Shown: positions 8,523 to 16,801 of the stretch, piece after piece
How positions within the stretch are numbered: position 1 is the first letter of the stretch
Layout of the letters: each line of letters starts with the position of its first letter
Assembly (NCBI RefSeq): GCF_900105585.1
Contig: NZ_FNRT01000002.1
Span: forward strand, 992,001 to 1,056,000
Origin: Nocardioides exalbidus
GTDB taxonomy: Bacteria > Actinomycetota > Actinomycetes > Propionibacteriales > Nocardioidaceae
Length of the DNA: 64,000 nt
Direction: 5' to 3'
The notes under the pieces: model-generated
Database searches by the model: none
What the model was told of the DNA's origin: nothing
What the model saw: the letters and a program-made list of their open reading frames with translations, nothing else
Position numbers and translations under genes: made by a program

Positions 8523-10556
8523 ATGCCACAGCAGTACCCCCTCTGCGCAGTCGTCGGCAGCGACGACATGACGCTCGCCCTCCTCCTCACCACGATCTCC
8601 CCCGAGGTCGGCGGCGTGCTCGTGCGCGGCGAGAAGGGCACGGCCAAGTCCACGACCGTCCGCGCCCTCGCCACCGTGCTGCCGCCCATCGAGGTGGTCG
8701 CCGGCGACCGCTTCTCCTCCGCTCCCGGCGAGACGTCGCCCGACGGGGCCTGGGGAAGCGACGCTGAGACCGAGACCCGGCCCGTACGCCTCGTCGAGCT
8801 GCCCGTCGGCGCCACCGAGGACCGCGTGCTCGGCTCGCTCCACCTCTCGAAGGTGCTGGCCGACGGCGTCGCCGAGTACGAGCCCGGCCTCCTCGCCCGC
8901 GCGCACCGCGGCATCCTCTACGTCGACGAGGTCAACCTCCTCCACGACCACCTCGTCGACCTGCTGCTCGACGCCGCCGCGATGGGCCGCTCCACCGTCG
9001 AGCGCGACGGCGTCTCGGTCGCCCACGCCGCCCGCTTCGTGCTCGTCGGCACCATGAACCCCGAGGAGGGCGAGCTCCGCCCCCAGCTCCTCGACCGCTT
9101 CGGCCTCACCGTCGAGATCGCCGCACCGCGCGACCCGCAGCTGCGCGCCGAGGTCGTACGACGTCGGCTCGCCTTCGACGCCGACCCCGATGCCTTCGTC
9201 GAGTCGTACGCCGACGCCGAGCGCGCGCTGACCGACCGGATCGCCGCCGCCCGCAAGCTGCTCCCCGAGGTCGAGCTGACCGACGCGGTGCTGACCAAGG
9301 TGGCCGAGGTGTGCGCCGCCTTCAAGGTCGACGGGATGCGCGCGGACATCGTCACGACCCGGACCGCGATCGCGCACGCCGCCTGGAACGGGCGGACCCA
9401 CGTCACCCGGGCCGACATCCGGCAGGCGGCGCTGCTGGCGCTGCCTCACCGGCGGCGGCGGAATCCGTTCGACGCTCCCGGGCTCGACGAGGAGCTGCTC
9501 GACCAGATCCTCGGGGACGAGGAGCCGGACCCGGAGCCGCCGCTTCCGCCGGAGCCCGACCCGGAAGGTCATGACGACGGATCGTCCGAGCAACCGGAGT
9601 CGATGACGCCCGACCAGCCGGACGAGAGCGACACCGACGACAGCGGACGTCATGAGAATCCCCGGTCCGAACCGAGCGATTCCATGACGTCCGACGAGCC
9701 GACCGACGTTGAGTCTCCGGGAGACTCACGGCCGAGTGGCGCGGGTCAGACGTCGGTCATCGGGGCGGCGGACCCCTACAAGGTGAAGCGGTTCGAGGTG
9801 CACGGGACCGGCGCCGGGGAGTCGGGCAAGCGGAGCCGCGCGCTGACGAGCAACGGACGGCGGATCGGCGCCGACCCGACCGGCAACGGCGGGCTGCACC
9901 TGATCGAGACGATCCGGGCAGCGGCTCCTCACCAGCAGGCACGAGGGCGCCAGGGCGGCCGGATCCTCTTCCAGGACGGTGATCTGAGGACCGCTCGACG
10001 GGAGGGACGCGAGGCCAACCTCGTCCTCTTCTGCGTCGACGCGAGCGGCAGCATGGCTGCGAAGAAGCGGATGGAGCAGGTGAAGACCGCGATCCTCAGC
10101 CTGCTGCTCGACGCCTACCAGCGCCGCGACAAGGTCGGGCTGGTCACCTTCCGCGCCGATGGTGCAGAGATCGCGCTGCCGCCGACCCACTCGGTCGACA
10201 TCGCGGCCAAGCGGCTCGCCGACCTGCCGGCCGGAGGGCGTACGCCGCTCGCCGAGGGGCTGCTCACCGCGGCCGAGGTGCTGCGGGTGGAGAGGGTCCG
10301 GGACCCGCGCCGCCGCCCGCTCCTCATCGTGATCACCGACGGCCGCGCCACCCACGGCGCCGACGCCGTGGCCCGCAGCCGACAGGCAGCCGCCTGGATC
10401 GCCGAGCAGCACACCAGCTCAGTCGTCGTCGACTGCGAGCAGGGTCCGATGCGGATGGGCCTCGCCGGTCAGCTGGCCGCACGGATGCAGGCCACGCACC
10501 TCCCGCTCGCCGAGGTCAGCGCGCAGGCCCTCACGTCCATGGCGCGCGCGGCGTGA
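8523..10556 (+). CDS. Fused ChlI/ChlD-type AAA+ and VWA chelatase subunit (cobalt insertion)
   Basis: A 677-residue fusion of the two small subunits of the magnesium/cobalt chelatase family. Residues 36-44 (GEKGTAKST) are the Walker A loop, and GILYVDEVNLL near 133 is Walker B. An acidic Pro/Glu/Asp-rich linker occupies about 340-420. From about 500 a von Willebrand A domain has the metal site DASGSM. In a cobalamin operon it most likely works with the large subunit CobN to insert cobalt into hydrogenobyrinate diamide, but cobN is not in the window. It is the first gene after the riboswitch, and its stop overlaps bluB by four bases. Confidence 0.9.
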   Translation: MPQQYPLCAVVGSDDMTLALLLTTISPEVGGVLVRGEKGTAKSTTVRALATVLPPIEVVAGDRFSSAPGETSPDGAWGSDAETETRPVRLVELPVGATEDRVLGSLHLSKVLADGVAEYEPGLLARAHRGILYVDEVNLLHDHLVDLLLDAAAMGRSTVERDGVSVAHAARFVLVGTMNPEEGELRPQLLDRFGLTVEIAAPRDPQLRAEVVRRRLAFDADPDAFVESYADAERALTDRIAAARKLLPEVELTDAVLTKVAEVCAAFKVDGMRADIVTTRTAIAHAAWNGRTHVTRADIRQAALLALPHRRRRNPFDAPGLDEELLDQILGDEEPDPEPPLPPEPDPEGHDDGSSEQPESMTPDQPDESDTDDSGRHENPRSEPSDSMTSDEPTDVESPGDSRPSGAGQTSVIGAADPYKVKRFEVHGTGAGESGKRSRALTSNGRRIGADPTGNGGLHLIETIRAAAPHQQARGRQGGRILFQDGDLRTARREGREANLVLFCVDASGSMAAKKRMEQVKTAILSLLLDAYQRRDKVGLVTFRADGAEIALPPTHSVDIAAKRLADLPAGGRTPLAEGLLTAAEVLRVERVRDPRRRPLLIVITDGRATHGADAVARSRQAAAWIAEQHTSSVVVDCEQGPMRMGLAGQLAARMQATHLPLAEVSAQALTSMARAA

Positions 10557-11179
10557 GCACGGATCTGTACGACGTCATCGCCCGCCGGCGCGACGTCCGA
10601 GCCGAGTTCAGCGGCGGGGCCTTGGACGACGCGACCCTGCTGCGGGTCCTCGGAGCGGCTCACCAGGCGCCGTCCGTCGGGCACTCCCAGCCCTGGGACT
10701 TCGTGCTGGTGAAGGACGAGACCACGCGCAACGAGTTCGCCGAGCACGTCGAGACCGAGCGCAAGGTCTTCGCCGACCAGCTCGACGGCGAGCGACGCGC
10801 GACCTTCGAGAAGATCAAGGTCGAGGGGATCCGCGAGTCCGGGCTCGGCGTCGTGGTGACGTACTCCCCCGGACGCGGCGGGCAGCACGTGCTCGGCCGG
10901 CACGCGATCGCCGACGCCGGCCTCTACTCCACCTGCCTGGCCATCCAGAACCTCTGGCTCGCCGCCACCGCCGAGGGCCTCGGCGTGGGGTGGGTGTCGT
11001 TCTACCGCGAGGAGTTCCTCGCCGACCTCGTCGGCCTGCCCGACGGCGTACGCCCGGTCGCGTGGCTCTGCCTCGGCCCGGTCACGCGGCTGCAGGAGGT
11101 GCCCGACCTGGTCCGGCACGACTGGCGCAAGGGCCGTTCGCTCGACGAGGCCATCCACATCGACGGCTGGAGCGCCTGA
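10553..11179 (+). CDS. bluB: 5,6-dimethylbenzimidazole synthase
   Basis: A 208-residue flavin-destructase of the nitroreductase fold that converts reduced FMN and oxygen to 5,6-dimethylbenzimidazole, the lower ligand of B12. Typical BluB features are visible: an RRRDVRAEF start, HQAPSVGHSQPWDF, the insert after KVFADQ, and the C-terminal VGWVSFYRE stretch. Translation begins at a GTG inside the preceding stop (GTGA), indicating coupling. The family call is supported by the cob operon context. Confidence 0.95.
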   Translation: MSTDLYDVIARRRDVRAEFSGGALDDATLLRVLGAAHQAPSVGHSQPWDFVLVKDETTRNEFAEHVETERKVFADQLDGERRATFEKIKVEGIRESGLGVVVTYSPGRGGQHVLGRHAIADAGLYSTCLAIQNLWLAATAEGLGVGWVSFYREEFLADLVGLPDGVRPVAWLCLGPVTRLQEVPDLVRHDWRKGRSLDEAIHIDGWSA

Positions 11180-11793
11180 TGCCCAAGGGAGTGCCGACCA
11201 CCGTCCCCGACGACGGCCTGACCACGCGCGAGCGCCGCAACCGGCCGCTGATCATGGTCCACACCGGCCCCGGCAAGGGGAAGTCGACGGCCGCCTTCGG
11301 CCTCGCGATGCGCGGGTGGAACCAGGGCTTCAGCATCGGGGTCTTCCAGTTCGTGAAGTCCGCCAAGTGGCGCATCGGCGAGCAGACCGTGCTCGAGCGC
11401 CTCGGCGAGCTGCACGAGGAGACCGGCGAGGGTGGGCCCGTCACCTGGCACAAGATGGGCTCGGGCTGGTCGTGGTCGCGCAAGGCCGGCACCGACGAGG
11501 ACCACGCCGCCGACGCCGCCGAGGGCTGGCAGGAGATCAAGCGCGCGCTCGCCGAGGAGCGCCACGACCTCTACGTCCTCGACGAGTTCACCTATCCGAT
11601 GAAGTGGGGCTGGGTCGACGTCGACGACGTCGTCGCCACGCTCGTCGACAGGCCCGGCCGCCAGCACGTCGTGATCACCGGCCGCCACGCCGACCCGCGC
11701 CTCGTCGAGGCCGCGAACCTCGTCACGGAGATGGGCCAGGTCAAGCACCCGATGGAGGTCGGGCAGAAGGGCCAGCGAGGCATCGAATGGTGA
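11179..11793 (+). CDS. cobO: Cob(I)yrinic acid a,c-diamide adenosyltransferase
   Basis: A 204-residue P-loop enzyme that transfers the adenosyl group of ATP to cob(I)yrinate diamide. VHTGPGKGKSTAAFGLAMR carries the family's Walker A, and LYVLDEFTYPMKWGWV and VVITGRHADPRLVEAANLV are classical CobO/BtuR blocks. The ATG shares one base with the bluB stop (TGATG). The stop lies inside the start region of cobB, so the cassette is translationally coupled. Confidence 0.96.
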   Translation: MPKGVPTTVPDDGLTTRERRNRPLIMVHTGPGKGKSTAAFGLAMRGWNQGFSIGVFQFVKSAKWRIGEQTVLERLGELHEETGEGGPVTWHKMGSGWSWSRKAGTDEDHAADAAEGWQEIKRALAEERHDLYVLDEFTYPMKWGWVDVDDVVATLVDRPGRQHVVITGRHADPRLVEAANLVTEMGQVKHPMEVGQKGQRGIEW

Positions 11794-13271
11794 CCCTCCC
11801 CCGCCTCATGGTCGCGGCCCCCGCGAGCGGCCACGGCAAGACCACCGTCGCCACCGGCCTGATGGCCGCCCTCGCCCGCGCAGGCCACACCGTCAGCGGC
11901 CACAAGGTCGGCCCCGACTACATCGACCCCGGCTACCACGCGCTCGCCACCGGCCGACCCGGCCGCAACCTCGACCCGCACCTCGTCGGGGAGGAGCGTC
12001 TCGTACCCCTTCTCCTCCACGGCGCCGCCGGTGCCGACCTCGCCGTCATCGAGGGCGTGATGGGGTTGTACGACGGCCAGATCGGCGGCGACGGCTTCGC
12101 CTCGACCGCGCACGTCGCCGCGGTCACGCGCACGCCGGTGGTGCTGGTGGTCGACATCTCCTCGGCCTCGCGCACCATCGCCGCCACCGTCCACGGCCTG
12201 ATGACCTGGGCGCAGCCGCCCGTCGACGTCGTCGGCGTGATCCTCAACAAGGCCGGCTCCGCGCGCCACGCCGACGAGGTCGTCCGGTCCATCGGCGACC
12301 GGGTGCCCGTGCTCGGGATCCTGCAGCGCGACGACGGGATCGAGGCGCCGTCGCGCCACCTCGGGCTGGTGCCGGCCGCCGAGCGCGGGGATGCGGCTGC
12401 GGCGCTCGACCGGCTGGCCGGCCAGATCGCCGAGAAGGTCGATCTGGAGGCAGTGGTACGGCTCGCTGCCGCCGCGCCGGCGTTGGCGGAGGCTCCGTGG
12501 GATCCGCGAGTCGCTCTTGGTTTCGACACGCTCGCTTCGCTCGCTGCTCAACCAGCGAGCTCCGGTCGGCCGTTGGTTGAGCAGGGCGCTCTGGCGCCCG
12601 TGTCGAAACCAGGCCTCGGGGGGCGTCGACCGGTCATCGCGGTCGCCGGCGGCCGGGCGTTCACCTTCCGGTATGCCGAGACCGTGGAGCTGCTGGAGGC
12701 GGCGGGGGCGGAGGTCGTGGACCTCGACCCGCTGAGCGACACCGAGCTGCCGGAGGGGACCACGGGGCTCTACCTCGGCGGCGGGTTCCCCGAGATGCAC
12801 GCGATGGAGCTGACCGCCAACGAGCGGCTGCGCGCGGACATCCGGGACGCCATCGGTCGCGGGCTGCCGACGGTCGCCGAGTGCGCCGGGCTGCTCTACC
12901 TCTGCCGCACCGTCGCCGGGCCGTCCGGGCAGCCAGCGCACATGGTCGGCGCGATCCCGGCCGATGCCTCGATGGCGCCCCGACTCACGCTGTCCTACCG
13001 CCGCGCCAAGGCCGTCGGCGACGACCTGCTCTCCCGCCCCGGCGAGTCGGTCACCGGCCACGAGTTCCACCGCACGCACCTGCTCGGCGACACCGGCGGC
13101 CAACCTGCGTGGTGGCTCGACGGCGAGGGCGGTCCGCACCCCGCGGGCGTCGGCACGCGCACGCTCCACGCGTCCTACCTCCACGTCCACTGGGCCGGGC
13201 ACCCGCACCTCGCGACCCGGTTCGCCGAGGCCGCGGCGGCGGCCGTGCCGGTGACGGCCGCGCTGCGGTGA
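11787..13271 (+). CDS. cobB: Cobyrinate/hydrogenobyrinate a,c-diamide synthase
   Basis: A 494-residue glutamine amidotransferase that amidates the a and c carboxylates of the corrin ring using ATP and glutamine. The N-terminal domain has the P-loop APASGHGKTT and GHKVGPDYIDPGYH. The C-terminal class I glutaminase domain has AECAGLLYLCR with the nucleophile Cys. It is longer than the roughly 430-460 residues usual for CobB. The extra length falls at residues 245-275, between the two domains, and is encoded by a palindromic repeat element read in frame. The start overlaps cobO by seven bases. Confidence 0.95.
   Translation: MVTLPRLMVAAPASGHGKTTVATGLMAALARAGHTVSGHKVGPDYIDPGYHALATGRPGRNLDPHLVGEERLVPLLLHGAAGADLAVIEGVMGLYDGQIGGDGFASTAHVAAVTRTPVVLVVDISSASRTIAATVHGLMTWAQPPVDVVGVILNKAGSARHADEVVRSIGDRVPVLGILQRDDGIEAPSRHLGLVPAAERGDAAAALDRLAGQIAEKVDLEAVVRLAAAAPALAEAPWDPRVALGFDTLASLAAQPASSGRPLVEQGALAPVSKPGLGGRRPVIAVAGGRAFTFRYAETVELLEAAGAEVVDLDPLSDTELPEGTTGLYLGGGFPEMHAMELTANERLRADIRDAIGRGLPTVAECAGLLYLCRTVAGPSGQPAHMVGAIPADASMAPRLTLSYRRAKAVGDDLLSRPGESVTGHEFHRTHLLGDTGGQPAWWLDGEGGPHPAGVGTRTLHASYLHVHWAGHPHLATRFAEAAAAAVPVTAALR
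12519..12610. repeat. Palindromic repeat element inserted in frame within cobB
   Basis: A 92-bp element with perfect 12-bp ends GGTTTCGACACG (12519-12530) and CGTGTCGAAACC (12599-12610). It has a second perfect nested pair, TGCTCAACCA (12545-12554) and TGGTTGAGCA (12574-12583). Its arms match the consensus of the elements at 39411-39481 and 39902-40008, with C/T changes. It encodes about 31 residues of the cobB inter-domain linker without breaking the frame. Confidence 0.85.
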
Positions 13272-14254
13272 ACCTCCGCCACCACGGGGACCGGGAGGCG
13301 ACGCCCGGGCTGGTCGACCTCGCGGTCAACGTCCACCCGGCTCCGATGCCGCCGTGGCTGCGGGAGGCGATCGCGAGCAGCGTCGACGACCTCGCCCGCT
13401 ACCCCGACCCGACCCCGGCCGAGGCGGCGCTCGCGGCGCACCACCACCGCGGCCGGAGCGACGTACTCGCCACCTCCGGCGCCGCCGAGGCGTTCACCCT
13501 GATCGCTCGCCTGCGGCCGTGGCGCAGGCCCGTCGTGGTGCACCCGCAGTTCACCGAGCCCGACGTCGCGCTGGCCTCGGCCGGTCGCGCCCCGGAGCAC
13601 GTCATCCTCGACGGCGGCTTCACCCTCGACCCCGCCGCGGTCCCCGACGACGCGGACCTCGTGGTCATCGGCAACCCGACCAACCCGACCGGCGTACGCC
13701 ACCCGGCGGCGGCCATCCGGAGCCTCACGAGGGACGGGCGCCTGGTCGTCGTCGACGAGGCCTTCAACGACGACGGCACCGAGAGCCTGGCCGGCGAACT
13801 GGTCGCCGGGCTGCTCGTGGTCCGCAGCCTCACCAAGCTGTGGGCGATCGCGGGCCTCCGGGCCGGGTACGTCCTGGGCGAGCCCACGACGATCGCGGAG
13901 CTGCGCGACCTGCAGCCCCCGTGGTCGGTGTCGACGCCCGCCGCTGCCGCGATGATCGCCTGCACCACCGACGAGGCAGTCACCGACGCGAAGGCCCGCC
14001 ACGTCGACGTGGAGCAGTGGCGCGAGCACCTCGAACGAGGGCTCGACGCGGCCGGGATCGAGCACGTGCCGAGCACGGCTCCCTTCGTGCTCGCCCGGCC
14101 CGGCGCCGGCGTGCACGCGTCCCTGCGCGCGGCCGGGTTCGCCGTACGACGCTGCGACACATTCCCCGGTCTCGACGACTCCTGGATCCGGATCGCCGTG
14201 CGTCCGCCCGAGGTGTCCACAAAGCTCCTCGAGGCCTTGTCAGCACGCCCATGA
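13268..14254 (+). CDS. cobC: CobC-like threonine-phosphate decarboxylase (PLP aminotransferase fold)
   Basis: A 328-residue fold-type I PLP enzyme in the position of CobC, which supplies the (R)-1-amino-2-propanol phosphate arm of B12. Seen: IGNPTNPTGVRHP, VVVDEAFND, and the PLP-lysine block VVRSLTKLWAIAGLRAGYV. Histidinol-phosphate aminotransferases look similar, but the four-base overlap with cobB (GTGA) and the operon context favour the cobalamin role. Actinobacterial annotations often call this Rv2231c-like. Confidence 0.85.
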   Translation: MNLRHHGDREATPGLVDLAVNVHPAPMPPWLREAIASSVDDLARYPDPTPAEAALAAHHHRGRSDVLATSGAAEAFTLIARLRPWRRPVVVHPQFTEPDVALASAGRAPEHVILDGGFTLDPAAVPDDADLVVIGNPTNPTGVRHPAAAIRSLTRDGRLVVVDEAFNDDGTESLAGELVAGLLVVRSLTKLWAIAGLRAGYVLGEPTTIAELRDLQPPWSVSTPAAAAMIACTTDEAVTDAKARHVDVEQWREHLERGLDAAGIEHVPSTAPFVLARPGAGVHASLRAAGFAVRRCDTFPGLDDSWIRIAVRPPEVSTKLLEALSARP

Positions 14255-14261
14255 TCGCTGG

Positions 14262-14370
14262 TAGGTTGCGGCCTGATCGTGTGCGAGGAATCCGGTGGAA
14301 GTCCGGAGCAGTAGCGCTACTGTGACGGCCGCTTCGGCGGCTGGAGCCAGACCCGAGCTCGACGATCGCC
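14262..14370 (+). promoter_or_regulatory. Cobalamin riboswitch ahead of cbtB-cbtA-cobD
   Basis: The leader holds the core GAGGAATCCGGTGGAAGTCC and GCAGTAGCGCTACTGTGACG, then a B12-box-like GGAGCCAGACCCGAGC. The ends can pair through GATCGT (14275-14280) with ACGATC (14362-14367) to close a P1-type stem. It lies between cobC and the cobalt-transporter genes, so uptake has its own B12-sensing control. A strong AGGAGG follows before the cbtB ATG. Confidence 0.87.
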
Positions 14371-14410
14371 CATCTATCAAGGGGACGCACTCATCCCCAG
14401 GAGGCATCAC

Positions 14411-14629
14411 ATGAGCAACGCCATTCCCGCTCCCGCGGCACCCGAGATCGCGGTACCGAGCATTCCCGTCGCCCAGATCACCCCGTGGGCCCTCTTCTTC
14501 GGCCTGCTGGCCGTCCTCGCGCTCTTCTTCATCAGCGCGGACCAGGGCGCCGTGAGCCTGCCCGCCGGCACCGCGATCCACGAGTGGGTGCACGACGGCC
14601 GGCACCTGCTCGGCTTCCCCTGCCACTGA
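14411..14629 (+). CDS. cbtB: Cobalt transporter subunit CbtB
   Basis: A 72-residue protein with one predicted membrane helix (about 22-42). Its C-terminus carries the family's His motif, HEWVHDGRHLLGFPCH, probably a cobalt ligand site. CbtB is a small partner of CbtA in predicted cobalt uptake. AGGAGG lies at the right distance before the ATG. The riboswitch upstream and cbtA 10 bases downstream make the assignment firm. Confidence 0.95.
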   Translation: MSNAIPAPAAPEIAVPSIPVAQITPWALFFGLLAVLALFFISADQGAVSLPAGTAIHEWVHDGRHLLGFPCH

Positions 14630-14639
14630 GCGCGCGGGG

Positions 14640-15449
14640 ATGACCGTACGCACCTTCCTGGTCACCGGTCTGCTCGTCGGACTGGTCGCCGGGGTACTGA
14701 CGTTCGCCGTCGCCAACCTCTTCGGCGAGCCCTCCATCGACACCGCGATCGGCATCGAGGAGGCGAACTCGGCAGCGGCCGAGGCGCCTGCTGCTGACGA
14801 CGGCCACACCCACGCCGACGGCGAGGAGGCCGGCGGCCACTCGCACGGCGACGAGGAGGGCGGCATCAGCCGCACCACGCAGAAGACGTGGGGCCTCGCC
14901 ACCGCCATGGTGGTCGTCGGCCCCGCCCTCGGCGGCCTGGTCGGCATCGCGGCAGCCTTCGCGATGGGTCGGCTCCGCCGGCTCTCGCCCGCGCAGTCGA
15001 CCGCGCTCGTGGCCCTGCTCGGCTTCGTCGCAGTGGCGCTGGTGCCGTTCGCGAAGTACCCGTCGACGCCGCCCGCCGTCGGCAGCGGCGACACCATCGG
15101 CTCGCGCACCGGGCTCTACTTCGGCTTCCTGCTGGTCTCCGTGGTCGCGATGATCGGCGCGGTCCTGCTCGGCAAGATGCTGCTGGGCCGGCTCCGCACC
15201 ACCGAGGCAGTCGCGGCAGCCGCCGCGGCCTACCTCCTGGTCGTGGTCGTCGTCGGTCACCTCATGCCGACGGTCAACGAGCTCGGCAGCTTCCCGGCCG
15301 ACACGCTCTGGTACTTCCGCCGCGCCTCGCTCGTCACGCTCGCGACCCTGTGGGCACTCATCGGCGTCGGGATGACCGCGATGGTCGCCCGGCAGCACGA
15401 GAAGGCGACGATGGCGCACGCCAAGCGGGAGCTGGCCGCATCGCTCTGA
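14640..15449 (+). CDS. cbtA: Cobalt transporter CbtA
   Basis: A 269-residue membrane protein with about five or six helices. After the first helix comes a His/Glu/Asp-rich extramembrane loop (residues about 40-80, including DDGHTHADGEEAGGHSHGDE) suited to metal capture. This fits CbtA, the larger subunit of B12-regulated cobalt importers. It is in the same riboswitch-controlled unit as cbtB and runs into cobD 11 bases later. Confidence 0.93.
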   Translation: MTVRTFLVTGLLVGLVAGVLTFAVANLFGEPSIDTAIGIEEANSAAAEAPAADDGHTHADGEEAGGHSHGDEEGGISRTTQKTWGLATAMVVVGPALGGLVGIAAAFAMGRLRRLSPAQSTALVALLGFVAVALVPFAKYPSTPPAVGSGDTIGSRTGLYFGFLLVSVVAMIGAVLLGKMLLGRLRTTEAVAAAAAAYLLVVVVVGHLMPTVNELGSFPADTLWYFRRASLVTLATLWALIGVGMTAMVARQHEKATMAHAKRELAASL

Positions 15450-15460
15450 CCTCACGACGG

Positions 15461-16389
15461 GTGAGCCGAGCACTGGGCATCGCGCTCGGCCACCTCGCCG
15501 ACCGTCGCTTCGGCGACCCGCGGCGGGGACATCCCGTCGCACTCTTCGGCACCACCGCACTGGCGCTGGAGAGGAGGACGTACGCCGACTCACGAGGTCG
15601 TGGCGTCGTCCACCTCACGCTCCTGGCCGGGGCCGCCGCGGGGGGCGGCCTCGTCCTGGAGCGCCGGTCGCGCGAGCACTTCCTGGCCCACACGCTGCTC
15701 ACCGCGGCAGCGACCTGGACCGTGCTGGGCGGTACGTCGCTCGGCCGCGAGGCCGCGGCGGTCCACGGGTTCCTCGTGGCCGACGACCTGCCCGGTGCGC
15801 GGCGGCGACTGACCCACCTGGTCGGCCGCGACACCACCGTCCTCGACGAGGGCGAGGTCAGCCGGGCGACCGTCGAGTCCGTCGCGGAGAACACCTCCGA
15901 CGCCGTGGTCGCGCCCCTCGTGTGGGGCGGGGTGCTGGGCATCCCCGGCCTGCTCGGCTACCGAGCGGCCAACACCCTCGACGCGATGGTCGGCCACCGG
16001 GGTGAGCGCTACGGCCGGTTCGGCTGGGCATCCGCACGCTTCGACGACCTGCTCAACCTGCCCGGCGCCCGGGTCAGCGGCCTGCTGGCCGCGGCCCTCG
16101 CCCCGACGGTCGGCGGCCGCCCGATCGACGCGCTCCGGGCGTGGGCCCGCGACGCGCGACGCCACCCCAGCCCGAACGCCGGGGTGGTGGAGGCCGCGTT
16201 CGCCGGCGCGCTCGGCGTACGGCTCGGGGGACGAACACCTACGCCCACGGGGTCGAGGACCGGGTGGTCCTCGGCGACGGCCCGCCCCCGACCCGTGACG
16301 ACATCGACCGCTCCGTCCGGCTGGCGAGCAGGGTCGGGACCGGAGCGGTCGTCGTCGCCGTGCTGCTGGCCCTCAGGTCGAGGCGCTGA
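15461..16389 (+). pseudogene. cobD: Adenosylcobinamide-phosphate synthase CobD/CbiB, frameshifted
   Basis: The gene reads as CobD/CbiB, the membrane enzyme that attaches aminopropanol (phosphate) to cobyric acid. The GTG at 15461 opens with LGIALGHLADRRFGDPRRGH, and SRATVESVAENTSDAVVAPL is a strong family block. The frame breaks in a run of five Gs at 16226-16230. After it the expected C-terminus, GTNTYAHGVEDRVVLGDG, continues in another frame to TGA 16387-16389. One extra G would restore about 309 residues. This is either a homopolymer sequencing error or a real lesion; as written, the first frame runs on to 16954. Confidence 0.85.
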
Positions 16390-16801
16390 CCCGCCGCAGC
16401 ACCCGCACCAGCGCCGGGACCATCACCCCGGCCGCGACCAGGTGGAGCACGACGAGCGCGAGGACCGTGCCGGCGCCGTGGCCCCAGAGGACCGGCGGCA
16501 CCAGCGAGGCCGCGGTCAGGACGACCGCGATCGTCACGAACCACTGCTCGGGCCGCGCGCTGAACCGGAGCAGGACGGCGGCGACCATGACGCCGACCAC
16601 CGAGAACAGGAACGTGATCGAGCCGAAGCCGGCGATCGGGATTGCACCCCCGTCGACCTCGAAGTCGGCGCCGAGCGCCTCCAGGAGGGCGGCCACCGCA
16701 GCGGTCACGACGGCGGCGACGAGCGCCGCGAGCAGACCGGCCGCGACCAGCCGGCCCAGGCGCGAGGCGAAGCCGGACGGGGCGAGGGTCGTGGCGCTCA
16801 T
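16373..16801 (-). CDS. Four-helix membrane protein (DUF6069-like)
   Basis: A 142-residue protein with four predicted membrane helices and short loops, resembling actinobacterial DUF6069 proteins of unknown function. Its ATG overlaps the stop of the sigma-factor gene (ATGA at 16798-16801), so the two are probably co-translated. It may act as a membrane partner or an anti-sigma-like regulator, but no zinc or anti-sigma motif is seen. The 3' end overlaps the convergent cobD tail by 17 bases. Confidence 0.8.
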   Translation of the reverse strand: MSATTLAPSGFASRLGRLVAAGLLAALVAAVVTAAVAALLEALGADFEVDGGAIPIAGFGSITFLFSVVGVMVAAVLLRFSARPEQWFVTIAVVLTAASLVPPVLWGHGAGTVLALVVLHLVAAGVMVPALVRVLRRVSAST

